DNA of 8,680 bases from Leptolinea sp. (GTDB taxonomy: Bacteria; Chloroflexota; Anaerolineae; Anaerolineales; Anaerolineaceae): NCBI GenBank assembly GCA_022837205.1, contig JALHEL010000050.1, positions 1 to 8,680 on the forward strand, written 5' to 3'. Shown piece by piece: positions 1 to 6,946 of the stretch. A program made the position numbers and the translations under genes. The notes beneath the pieces are model-generated. The model saw nothing but the letters and a program-made list of their open reading frames with translations, was not told the origin of the DNA and searched no databases. Every line of letters begins with the position of its first letter. Positions within the stretch are counted from its first letter, which is position 1.

Positions 1-1
1 T

Positions 2-1510
2 TTGATGCTGAGAGAAGATGGATATCAGTTCGGTTGTCCGTCGGAAAAAATTAATGTGGTTGCCGCTTGGTTGCGGGATCTTTCGGATGGTTTTATTCGT
101 TTCGATGATGATTTGAGAATGAAACTTCCGGGTCCTGTATTTATTAGTGAGACGATCGGAATCAAGGGCAATGAGAGCGTGATCAGTGAATTCGAAAAAC
201 CTTATGCAATCGGGAAAAAACGCAAAGAGGGAATCGGTTTACCCGAATTTGATTTTTCTGTCTATGAAAATCAAGAGACCCAACCGTCGAAACTCACGCC
301 GCTTCATGATATTCATATCACTTTAGGCGCTAAAATGATGCCTTTCGCCGGTTGGGATATGCCCCTTTGGTATACCTCGATCAAAGAAGAGCATCAAGCG
401 GTACGCAATGCCGCCGGATTATTTGATGTGTCGCACATGGGTGTTTATCAGGTTTCGGGGAAAGATGCCTGCGCCTTTTTGGACAGCGTATGCGGAAATG
501 ACATTTCAGCATTGGAAGTCGGAGATACTTGCTATACACATTTCTTGGATTTGGATGCGAATGTAATCGATGATCTCATCGTCTATGCGATCGAACCGCA
601 GAAATATTTGGTTGTGGTCAACGCATCGAATGATGACAAAGATTGGGCTTGGTTGAATGCCGTTCATAATGATGAAATATTAATTGATCGAGAATCCCCT
701 CTCTCTCGGGCATTCGGCCGAAACAGCATATTGGAAAATCTTCGCAGTCCGGAAGCGGGGGAAAGGATGCGCGTGGACTTAGCTTTACAAGGCCAGGCTT
801 CCAAACGGATTTTAGCCGCGCTCGATGCCGCTCCGGAAGATCGGAAAAAAATCGACAAACTGGAAAAAGGTCATGTCACCCATGTTAACTTAGCCGGATT
901 TGATCTCTACATTGCGCGCACCGGTTATACGGGAGAAAAAATTTCTTATGAACTTTTTGTTCATCCGGCAAAGCTTCCCGAACTTTGGAACAAGCTGCTT
1001 GAGGCCGGTAAAGCTGATGGTTTAATGCCTTGCGGTTTGGGTGCTCGTGATTCCTTGCGAATCGAAGCCGGTTTACCGCTTTACGGGCATGAATTGGCCG
1101 GTCCGATGAATTACCGTGTCAATGAAGCGGGTTTTTCCCATTTTGTAAAAACCTATAAACCTTGGTTTATCGGGCGCAACGCTTATCTGAAACATGTAAA
1201 AGAACAAAAGCAGGAAATCGTGCGCTTCAAATTCAATGAAAAAGCCGTTCGAATGGCACATACCAATGATCCGGTTTTGGATTCGAAGGGAAGGGTTATC
1301 GGTCGCGTCACCAGTTGTTCGGTGGATAAGGATGGCTGGATTATCGGAATGGCCATGATCGAAAGCGCCTATAAACAAGAAGGAACTTCCATATTCATTT
1401 ACCAAAACAGCGAAAAATTGGAATTGAAAGATCCGAGCTCACTTCAACCGGGAGATCGAACGGTAATTCCGAGCCAGGCAACGATTATCAGTCGCTACCC
1501 TAAGTTATAA
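2..1510 (+). CDS. gcvT: Aminomethyltransferase (glycine cleavage T-protein) domain, 5' part of gene outside window
   Basis: The T-protein takes the aminomethyl group from the lipoyl H-protein and, with tetrahydrofolate, releases ammonia and makes 5,10-methylene-THF in the cytoplasm. The T-domain starts near residue 97 (SKLTPLHDIHITLGAKM..FAGWDMP), where ordinary GcvT proteins begin. It continues through DVSHMG (142-147), NVIDDLIVY (187-195, with the pair of acidic residues at the family's catalytic Asp), ALQG (261-264), TGYTGE (307-312), GLGARDSLRIEAGLPLYGHEL (345-365) and a C-terminal barrel (PVLDSKGRVIGRVTS). Residues 1-95 are not T-protein. They contain LSDGFIRFDDDLRMKLPGP (27-45) and EKPYAIG (65-71). 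The frame is open to the left edge and no ribosome site is visible, so the gene very likely starts upstream. I infer the tail of a fused domain, possibly serine hydroxymethyltransferase as I recall from Chloroflexota, but cannot confirm it here. About 30 residues (roughly 229-258) look inserted relative to typical GcvT. Confidence 0.9.
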   Translation: MMLREDGYQFGCPSEKINVVAAWLRDLSDGFIRFDDDLRMKLPGPVFISETIGIKGNESVISEFEKPYAIGKKRKEGIGLPEFDFSVYENQETQPSKLTPLHDIHITLGAKMMPFAGWDMPLWYTSIKEEHQAVRNAAGLFDVSHMGVYQVSGKDACAFLDSVCGNDISALEVGDTCYTHFLDLDANVIDDLIVYAIEPQKYLVVVNASNDDKDWAWLNAVHNDEILIDRESPLSRAFGRNSILENLRSPEAGERMRVDLALQGQASKRILAALDAAPEDRKKIDKLEKGHVTHVNLAGFDLYIARTGYTGEKISYELFVHPAKLPELWNKLLEAGKADGLMPCGLGARDSLRIEAGLPLYGHELAGPMNYRVNEAGFSHFVKTYKPWFIGRNAYLKHVKEQKQEIVRFKFNEKAVRMAHTNDPVLDSKGRVIGRVTSCSVDKDGWIIGMAMIESAYKQEGTSIFIYQNSEKLELKDPSSLQPGDRTVIPSQATIISRYPKL

Positions 1511-1518
1511 AATCCGAC

Positions 1519-1563
1519 AAAAGGGAACAAAAAGAATCTTAATAATGCTTTTTGTTCCCTTTT
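1519..1563. terminator. Bidirectional intrinsic terminator between converging gcvT and nucleoside kinase genes
   Basis: A perfect 16-bp inverted repeat (AAAAGGGAACAAAAAG at 1519-1534, complement at 1548-1563) encloses a 13-nt loop. The right arm ends in a T-run and is followed by TGTTTTG. On the opposite strand the stem also ends in a T-run. It begins 8 nt after the gcvT stop and 8 nt beyond the stop of the minus-strand kinase gene, so it probably ends both transcripts. The stem itself is A/T-rich, with a GGGAAC core. Confidence 0.9.
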
Positions 1564-1571
1564 TGTTTTGA

Positions 1572-3281
1572 TTACCAAACGGTAAAATTCTTCAAATTGG
1601 ATCCGCCGATGAATTCCGCCAAAATAGAATTCGCCGGGACTAACCCATCGGGTAAAGGCAAAACCCATTCAAGGAATGAGAGCAAACGTTTTGCCTCGAT
1701 ATATTCCCAGGATCCCCACTGCACCTGTCTTAGAGCGGTTTCGGCCATCGGTTTCAGAGCAGACAATTCATAGACCAATGAGGTATTGCAATATTCATCC
1801 GCCAAACGTTGGTGCGGGATAATGTATTTTTCTTCGCCTTCACGGACGGATTCCCACCGTGCGATCGTTTCTTGAGCGCTGTAGCCGCGATCCCGATAAT
1901 CTCTCACCACCCGGCGGATGAGGCGGGTATCTACCGTCGAGACCCGGTTATATCTATCCACATTTAATTGTGTCAGGGGCGATACAAAAATCCGATATTT
2001 TTTTTCGGGGGATATTCCCGGTAACAGTTTCGGATTGAGTCCGTGAATTCCTTCAAAGATCAATAATTGATCTTTCTTCATTTTTAAGATTTTCCCGGGT
2101 TTACTCTTTCCGTCAAAAAAGTCAAAACGGGGCAATTGTACCTCCTCGCCGGCAATTAAACGGTCGGTACAACGATCCATCAAATCCAAATTTAAATTAT
2201 CAATCGATTCAAAGTCATAATTTCCGTCGGGAGTCCGTGGGCTTCGTTCCCGATCGACAAAAAAATCATCCATTTCGATCGGAATCGGTGAGATTCCCAA
2301 AGCTAAAAGTTCGATCGATAACCTCTTAGAAAATGTGGTTTTTCCGGAGGAAGACGGTCCCGCAATCAAGACCACCTTGACTTCATTTTTACGCTCGACG
2401 ATATCTCTCGCAATTTGGACAAACTTTTGATCATGCAGAGCTTCGCTGACCAAAATCACTTCCTGAATACGGTCACTTTCGATAGCTTGATTCAGGGACG
2501 CGATCGAGTCAATCCCAAGCCGTTGCAACCAATCCCCATATCGACGAAATTCAGACATCATCTTCGATGATTCATCCAATTTTTGAATCACATTTGATTT
2601 ACCGTCGCTGGGATAACGCAGGAAAAATTCATTGGGTCTGCCCGCCGGTTCAATTCCGAAAACCTTCAGGTAACCTGTCGAAGGGACCATGTACCCGTAA
2701 TGATAATCAACGAAATCCCCCAACTTATAGGCTGTCAGGTAATCTTTTTTCCGATATTTCAATAAATCGGCTTTTTCCTGTTGATGTTTCGATGTAAAAA
2801 GGGCTTGAGCTTCTTCAATCGTCAGCTTTACCCGCAGAATGGGTAAATTTGCATCGATAGTCGCCTGCATTTCCGTCTGAAGCTTTTTATAAAATCCCTT
2901 CGGATCCTGCAGTTCCGGTCCTTTGATTCTGCAAAACAAGCCGCCTGAATGAATGGAATGATCTACCATTAATTCATAGTCAGGCATCATTCTTTCGAAT
3001 GTCGCCGAGAGTAAATAGACAAGCGATCTACGATAGATATTTTTGCCATCCGATTGAGCGGTTGTAACCGGTTCGATATTCGCATTACTGATTAACGGGT
3101 AACTGAGCTCTCGTAATTCTTTATTGACAATCGCCGCAACGAGCGGAAATTCCAATTCCGAAACAATGGGCTGCAGAAATTCTTCCACTGTTCCGCCGCG
3201 CGGTCCTTCAATCAATCGTCCGTCAGGCAACTCTGCTTGTATAATATTAGTAGGTTGAATGATTTTAAATCTCTGATCCAT
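1572..3281 (-). CDS. TGS-domain nucleoside (uridine-type) kinase
   Basis: This is a 569-residue cytoplasmic kinase of the uridine kinase/phosphoribulokinase superfamily, expected to phosphorylate a nucleoside with NTP in salvage. Residues about 10-70 form a TGS-like domain (AELPDGRLIEGPRGGTVEEFLQP). Residues about 80-170 resemble the second editing-type module of threonyl-tRNA synthetase (YRRSLVYLLSATFERMMPDYEL..HSGGLFCRI). The kinase domain covers about 300-515: P-loop GPSSSGKTT at 308-316, the acidic EMDDFF at 336-341, FDFFDGK near 386-392, and the LIFEGIHGLNP strand at 407-417. The architecture and length match known TGS-nucleoside kinases of Firmicutes, Thermotogae and Chloroflexota. The exact substrate is not readable from sequence. 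The start is supported by GAGG at 3289-3286, 4 nt before the ATG. It is divergent from the SanA-like gene and appears monocistronic. Confidence 0.9.
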   Translation of the reverse strand: MDQRFKIIQPTNIIQAELPDGRLIEGPRGGTVEEFLQPIVSELEFPLVAAIVNKELRELSYPLISNANIEPVTTAQSDGKNIYRRSLVYLLSATFERMMPDYELMVDHSIHSGGLFCRIKGPELQDPKGFYKKLQTEMQATIDANLPILRVKLTIEEAQALFTSKHQQEKADLLKYRKKDYLTAYKLGDFVDYHYGYMVPSTGYLKVFGIEPAGRPNEFFLRYPSDGKSNVIQKLDESSKMMSEFRRYGDWLQRLGIDSIASLNQAIESDRIQEVILVSEALHDQKFVQIARDIVERKNEVKVVLIAGPSSSGKTTFSKRLSIELLALGISPIPIEMDDFFVDRERSPRTPDGNYDFESIDNLNLDLMDRCTDRLIAGEEVQLPRFDFFDGKSKPGKILKMKKDQLLIFEGIHGLNPKLLPGISPEKKYRIFVSPLTQLNVDRYNRVSTVDTRLIRRVVRDYRDRGYSAQETIARWESVREGEEKYIIPHQRLADEYCNTSLVYELSALKPMAETALRQVQWGSWEYIEAKRLLSFLEWVLPLPDGLVPANSILAEFIGGSNLKNFTVW

Positions 3282-3301
3282 GATGCCTCATTTTCTTATT
3301 G

Positions 3302-3307
3302 ATTATA
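3302..3307 (-). promoter_or_regulatory. Candidate -10 box for the nucleoside kinase gene
   Basis: On the minus strand a perfect TATAAT lies 21 nt upstream of the kinase ATG, placing a transcription start near 3295 and a leader of about 14 nt that still contains the GAGG ribosome site. The expected -35 position (about 3325-3330, CAATCC on this strand) is a poor match, so the call rests on the -10 box and its placement in the 71-bp divergent gap. Confidence 0.35.
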
Positions 3308-3352
3308 TTCGGAATCGGTTGAATGGATTGATTTTACAGGATTAAAATATCG

Positions 3353-3985
3353 ATGACAAAGATGACAATTTTTATTATCCTGACCGTTCTTCTGTTGATC
3401 CGAATCATCATCGGTCTTTGGGCAAAAAAACGGATTTTTTCGTTGACATCCATTCCCCGCAACGAATACGGTATCGTTTTTGGCGCAGGCTTAGAAAAAA
3501 CAGGGCTTCCCAGCAACGTTCTGATGGAAAGGATTCAAACTGCCGCAATGCTTTATCGAGCCGGAAAGATCAGAAAAGTTCTGTTGACGGGGGATAACCA
3601 TTCGCTTTATTATAATGAACCGCAAGCCATGAAAATCGCGGCAATGACTTTGGGCATCTCCGAAAAAGATATTTTGATTGATCCGAACGGACACCGTTCG
3701 TTCGATTCATGCCGAAATGCGATATGCGACTTTAATATTCATCAAGCTGTTTTAATCACGCAACCTTTTCATTTGCCGCGTGTTCTTTGGCTGGCGGTCA
3801 GCGTCGGAATCGATGCGATCGGTATGCCGGTAGACCTGAAAAGACATCGGATTGATGATGAAATCTGGTGGCGGTTCCGGGAGCTGTTTGCTTCGGTCCG
3901 GGCAATTATTGATGGTTTCATTTATAAAATATGCTATTCTGTAAACGAGAAAAGAATGAATGACAGAAAAGGAGAAATAAAATGA
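3353..3985 (+). CDS. SanA/YdcF-type (DUF218) membrane-anchored protein
   Basis: This 210-residue protein has one N-terminal hydrophobic segment (about residues 5-23, IFIILTVLLLIRIIIGLW) followed by basic residues, which suggests a single membrane anchor. The rest is a DUF218 fold: IVFGAGLEKTGLPSN (41-55), ERIQTAAMLYRAGKIRKVLLTGDN (59-82), YNEP (87-90), a DPNGHRSFDSCRNA stretch (110-123) and ITQPFHLPR (135-143). The NPY-like start, LLTGDN, YNEP and TQPFH pattern is closest to SanA, the E. coli protein linked to vancomycin exclusion at high temperature. The family's biochemical role is uncertain, with envelope or peptidoglycan-related roles proposed. The start is the first ATG; AGGA at 3338-3341 is 11 nt away and weak, and an ATG at 3362 is possible. 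The charged tail after residue 190 is non-conserved in appearance. The stop overlaps the next start by ATGA. Confidence 0.85.
   Translation: MTKMTIFIILTVLLLIRIIIGLWAKKRIFSLTSIPRNEYGIVFGAGLEKTGLPSNVLMERIQTAAMLYRAGKIRKVLLTGDNHSLYYNEPQAMKIAAMTLGISEKDILIDPNGHRSFDSCRNAICDFNIHQAVLITQPFHLPRVLWLAVSVGIDAIGMPVDLKRHRIDDEIWWRFRELFASVRAIIDGFIYKICYSVNEKRMNDRKGEIK
3935..3940 (+). promoter_or_regulatory. Possible internal extended -10 promoter upstream of aldo/keto reductase
   Basis: Within the 3' end of the DUF218 gene there is an AT-rich stretch ending in TGCTATTCT, an extended -10 form. It would start a transcript near 3947, giving a leader of about 35 nt that carries the strong AAAAGGAG ribosome site. 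A TTGATG at 3909-3914 is 20 nt upstream, longer than the optimal 17, so a -35 contribution is doubtful. Confidence 0.3.
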
Positions 3986-4833
3986 GTAAAGACATCGGAT
4001 TTTTCACTTTGAATAATAATGTCAGAATTCCTAAAATAGGTTTTGGTACCTATAAAGCGGCCGAAAACGGAGATGAATCCGTTATTAAGGAAGCGATCCG
4101 TCAGGGTTATACATTATTTGATACCGCTTCATTCTATGAAAACGAGGCCATTGTCGGTTCTGCTGTTAAAAAATCCGGCTTGCCAAGAGATCATTTCTTC
4201 CTGACTTCGAAACTGTGGAAAACTCAGATGGGCTATCAAAATACGTTGCAGGCCTTTAATGATTCTTGTAAACAGTTGAAAACCGATTATCTGGATCTGT
4301 ATTTAATTCATTGGCCGCGGCCTGACCTCGTATGTGATTGGAAAAAGATTGTTGTGGAAACTTGGAAGGCTCTCGAAGAATTATATGATGAGAAAAAAGT
4401 GCGGGCAATCGGAGTCAGTAACTTTCTGCCGCATCATTTGGATGTGATTTTAAATTCCTGTAAAATAATGCCGGCAGTCGATCAAATTGAATTTCATCCG
4501 GGATACACCCAAACGGAGACGGTCAATTTCTGCCGGTCGTTACGAATCCAGGTAGAAGCATGGAGTCCGATCGGGCGAGCCCGGCTGATAGATAACCCGC
4601 TGCTGAAAGAAATTGCGGCAAAATATAATAAATCCGTCCCGCAACTTTGCATCCGTTTTAGTTTGCAAAATAATGTTCTGCCGCTTCCGAAAGCCTCCTC
4701 TCCCGAACGAATGGCTCAGAATCTGGACGTTTTCGATTTTGAGATTTCGGAAGAAGATATGGAAAAAATAATGGCGATGCCCGTTACGGGGTGGTCGGGA
4801 GAACATCCGGACGCCGAACCGGTTGCGATTTAA
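3982..4833 (+). CDS. Aldo/keto reductase (NADPH-dependent, DkgA-like)
   Basis: This full-length (283-residue) cytoplasmic TIM-barrel oxidoreductase reduces aldehydes or ketones with NAD(P)H. The catalytic tetrad is visible: D47 and Y52 in FDTASFYENE, K77 in TSKLW, and H110 in LIHWP. Other family landmarks are GFGTYKA (20-26), RAIGVSNF (141-148), QIEFHPGYTQ (168-177), a WSPIGRA segment (194-200) at the position of the cofactor-binding WSPLG, and PLPKASSPERMAQNLDVFDFEIS (234-256), which lines the NADP phosphate pocket. It most resembles the 2,5-diketo-gluconate/methylglyoxal reductase group, but the natural substrate cannot be assigned. The start is set by AAAAGGAG (3967-3974) with a 7-nt spacer. 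The ATGA overlap with the upstream DUF218 gene implies translational coupling. It converges with mtaB with only 8 nt between stops and no convincing terminator. Confidence 0.93.
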   Translation: MSKDIGFFTLNNNVRIPKIGFGTYKAAENGDESVIKEAIRQGYTLFDTASFYENEAIVGSAVKKSGLPRDHFFLTSKLWKTQMGYQNTLQAFNDSCKQLKTDYLDLYLIHWPRPDLVCDWKKIVVETWKALEELYDEKKVRAIGVSNFLPHHLDVILNSCKIMPAVDQIEFHPGYTQTETVNFCRSLRIQVEAWSPIGRARLIDNPLLKEIAAKYNKSVPQLCIRFSLQNNVLPLPKASSPERMAQNLDVFDFEISEEDMEKIMAMPVTGWSGEHPDAEPVAI

Positions 4834-4841
4834 TCATTCGA

Positions 4842-6119
4842 TCAAGAGATGATTTTACCTGCCAGTGAAATGCCGTCAAAATCAGTCACCTCTACGTTGC
4901 TGATTTGGTTCAATAAGTTTTGACTGCCCAAACATTTCACCGGCAGGTAATTTTCACTGAATCCCTTCAATCGGCAATTTTCTTTGTTGATCGGTTCGGC
5001 AGACTCCCAAAGCACATTTGTGGTTGTCCCGATCATTTTCATGCCGAAAGATTTTCTTTGTTCATCCAATTGTTCCCGCAATATTTTCGATCGTTCCCGT
5101 TTCACATCTTTGGGAATTCTTCCGTCTAATTTCGCCGCCGCGGTTCCCGGTCTGACAGAATAGGTAAACACATGCCCGCCGCTGAAAGCCGCCGTCCGGA
5201 CAAAATCAAGCGTCCGTTGAAAGTCATCGTCGGTTTCTCCGGGGAAACCGACGATGATATCGGTAGTCACGGAAAAAAGGGGATTGATTTGTCTTACACA
5301 TTGAATCAGACGTAAAAAATCAGGCAAACTGTTTCGGCGTGCCATTCGTTTCAGTACCGCTTCCGAGCCCGATTGCAACGGCAAATGGAGATGAGGACAC
5401 AAGCGTTTATTTTCCCATAGACTTATAAATGCTTCATCCAGATTCCATGATTCCAAAGAGGATAACCGAATTCGCGGAATCGAAGTTTCCGCCAGCAGTC
5501 GATTCAATAAATCTCGTAACCCTTGTGGCGGATTGAGATCCATTCCCCATGCTCCGAGATTCACACCGGTCAAAACAATTTCTTTTCCGCCGCCGTTTTC
5601 CGCCGCACGAATATCCTGTAAAATCGTTTCAGCCGCCACACTACGCGATTTGCCTCGAGCCAATCGCGTAAGGCAGAATGTGCAATAATTGTCGCATCCG
5701 TCCTGAACTTTTATAAAAGCCCGGTTCCGAAAATGCTCACCGGGTAAGATTTCACGCTTAATTGAAACAGGATTTGTAAACGGTTCCGGTATTCCGGTGA
5801 CAATTGAGGCAATCTGTTCTTTTTCGTGATTTCGAATGACCTGTGTTACTCCCGGCATTTTTGAGGCGGCTTCCGGTTCCGTTTCCGACCAACAACCGGT
5901 GACGATTACTTGAGTATGTCCGGATCGAGCGGCATTTCGAATTTTTCCTCTCGAATCCGAAGCCGCTTCTTTCGTCACCGAACAGGTATTGATAATCGCT
6001 AAATCGGCTTCGTCGGCACTGTCCGCAATTTCGTAACCGTATTGTTTGAATTTTGCCGCAAATTGTTCCAATTCGGCTTGATTCAAGCGACAGCCGACAG
6101 AATCCAAAAAAACTTTCAA
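4842..6119 (-). CDS. mtaB: tRNA t6A37 methylthiotransferase MtaB (radical SAM, MiaB-like)
   Basis: This enzyme inserts a methylthio group at C2 of N6-threonylcarbamoyladenosine-37 of tRNAs reading ANN codons, using two [4Fe-4S] clusters and SAM. The 425 residues show the full family layout. The N-terminal UPF0004 domain has three cluster cysteines (C10 in DSVGCRLNQAE, C46 in NTCSVT, C76 in TGCWSE). The radical SAM core has the CxxxCxxC motif (C142, C146, C149), PLQSGSEAVLKRMAR (about 247-261) and DIIVGFPGETDDDF, and a TRAM-like tail ends at SLAGKIIS. The short N-terminus with CRLNQAE and the RLARGKSRS after the cluster fit MtaB rather than MiaB or RimO. The start codon is TTG, overlapping the proC stop (TTGA) and preceded by GAGGG with a 6-nt spacer; no ATG lies close by. 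It is the last gene of the methyltransferase-proC-mtaB operon. Confidence 0.92.
   Translation of the reverse strand: MKVFLDSVGCRLNQAELEQFAAKFKQYGYEIADSADEADLAIINTCSVTKEAASDSRGKIRNAARSGHTQVIVTGCWSETEPEAASKMPGVTQVIRNHEKEQIASIVTGIPEPFTNPVSIKREILPGEHFRNRAFIKVQDGCDNYCTFCLTRLARGKSRSVAAETILQDIRAAENGGGKEIVLTGVNLGAWGMDLNPPQGLRDLLNRLLAETSIPRIRLSSLESWNLDEAFISLWENKRLCPHLHLPLQSGSEAVLKRMARRNSLPDFLRLIQCVRQINPLFSVTTDIIVGFPGETDDDFQRTLDFVRTAAFSGGHVFTYSVRPGTAAAKLDGRIPKDVKRERSKILREQLDEQRKSFGMKMIGTTTNVLWESAEPINKENCRLKGFSENYLPVKCLGSQNLLNQISNVEVTDFDGISLAGKIIS
5224..5257. repeat. 14-bp perfect inverted repeat inside mtaB
   Basis: TCATCGTCGGTTTC at 5224-5237 is followed after six bases by its exact complement at 5244-5257. 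The loop (TCCGGG) can itself nearly pair, so the 34 nt form an almost loop-free hairpin in DNA or RNA. It codes for the conserved DIIVGFPGETDDD motif of methylthiotransferases, whose codons (GTC GGT TTC ... GAA ACC GAC) are intrinsically palindromic, so a coding origin is the simplest explanation. Confidence 0.85.
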
Positions 6120-6943
6120 TGACTTCCCTCGGAACCTTTGCCCAGCTCAATTGTCCGTTCGTAGCACGCCCACATTGCTTCGGCAATCGCATTGCGAAAA
6201 CCCAATTTTTCCAATTCGAAAACGGCTTCGGCTGTCGTCCCGCCGGGTGAGGTGACTTCATTTCGTAATACAGCCGGGTGCTCTTTTCGCATGGCAAGAT
6301 AATCGGTCGACCCTTTGACGGTTCGAATAACGATTTCAGTCGCCAAAGGTCGCGATAACCCCAGATGAACCGCTGTATCGATCATCGCTTCGATAAACAG
6401 AAATACATAAGCCGGACCCGAACCCGAAACCGCTGTTATTTGATCCAATTGGCCTTCGGATTTCAACTCAAAGGCATATCCCGTACAAGCGAGGATTTCT
6501 TGTGCCAGATTCCGTTGATCGGCAGCCACTTCACGAGACGCAAACCATCCGGAAACCCCTTCACCGATTTGTGCCGGCGTGTTGGGCATCACACGGACAA
6601 CCCGCTCGTGACCCAGTCCCTTTTGGAACTGTTCAATCGGGACACCCGCAACAATGGATATCACCAGCGCATCCGGATGAATTTTATTTTTCAATTCGCC
6701 AAACACCTCGGAAAGAAATTGCGGTTTTACCGCGATCAAAATCACATCCGCGTCACGGATCGCGTCTGTCCCGCTGTCTGAAGGATTGACTCCCAATTCC
6801 TCATAAGCAGACCGCATTTTGTCGGCATCGGTATCATAAACAGAAATATTTTGCGGAGAGATCAGCCTTTTTTTCAAGATACCTGTCAATATTGCTTTTC
6901 CCATCACCCCGATACCGATAATTGCCATTTTTTCGGAATTCAT
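6116..6943 (-). CDS. proC: Pyrroline-5-carboxylate reductase
   Basis: ProC reduces 1-pyrroline-5-carboxylate to L-proline with NAD(P)H, the last step of proline synthesis, in the cytoplasm. The 275-residue length is typical. The Rossmann motif GIGVMGKAI (10-18) opens the protein, followed by AVKPQ (71-75), MPNTPAQIGEG (119-129), AVSGSGPAYVFLFIEAM (171-187) and the family signature VTSPGGTTAEAV (230-241). The ATG is preceded by AAAAGGAG (6960-6953) with a 9-nt spacer, and that ribosome site lies inside the last codons of the upstream methyltransferase gene; the intergenic gap is 3 nt. Its own last codons supply the ribosome site for mtaB. No motif is missing and no frameshift is seen. Confidence 0.95.
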   Translation of the reverse strand: MNSEKMAIIGIGVMGKAILTGILKKRLISPQNISVYDTDADKMRSAYEELGVNPSDSGTDAIRDADVILIAVKPQFLSEVFGELKNKIHPDALVISIVAGVPIEQFQKGLGHERVVRVMPNTPAQIGEGVSGWFASREVAADQRNLAQEILACTGYAFELKSEGQLDQITAVSGSGPAYVFLFIEAMIDTAVHLGLSRPLATEIVIRTVKGSTDYLAMRKEHPAVLRNEVTSPGGTTAEAVFELEKLGFRNAIAEAMWACYERTIELGKGSEGSH

Positions 6944-6946
6944 TTT

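Noticed and set aside
1073..1405. A 110-residue minus-strand open frame opposite gcvT
   Set aside because: It lies fully inside the conserved C-terminal part of the T-protein, with no ribosome site or recognisable family.
4832..4854. Hairpin AATCAT...ATGATT after the aldo/keto reductase as a terminator
   Set aside because: The stem is only 6 bp and A/T-rich, the loop is 11 nt and no real T-run follows, so it would not be a stable intrinsic terminator.
5758..6297. A 179-residue minus-strand open frame overlapping mtaB and proC
   Set aside because: It is out of frame with two well-supported genes, has no recognisable domain and has the Arg/Ser/Cys-rich composition typical of shadow frames.
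6365..6789. Two plus-strand open frames of 138 and 95 residues opposite proC
   Set aside because: They are antisense to a proC gene with all its motifs, show no domain, and have His/Arg/Pro-rich shadow composition.
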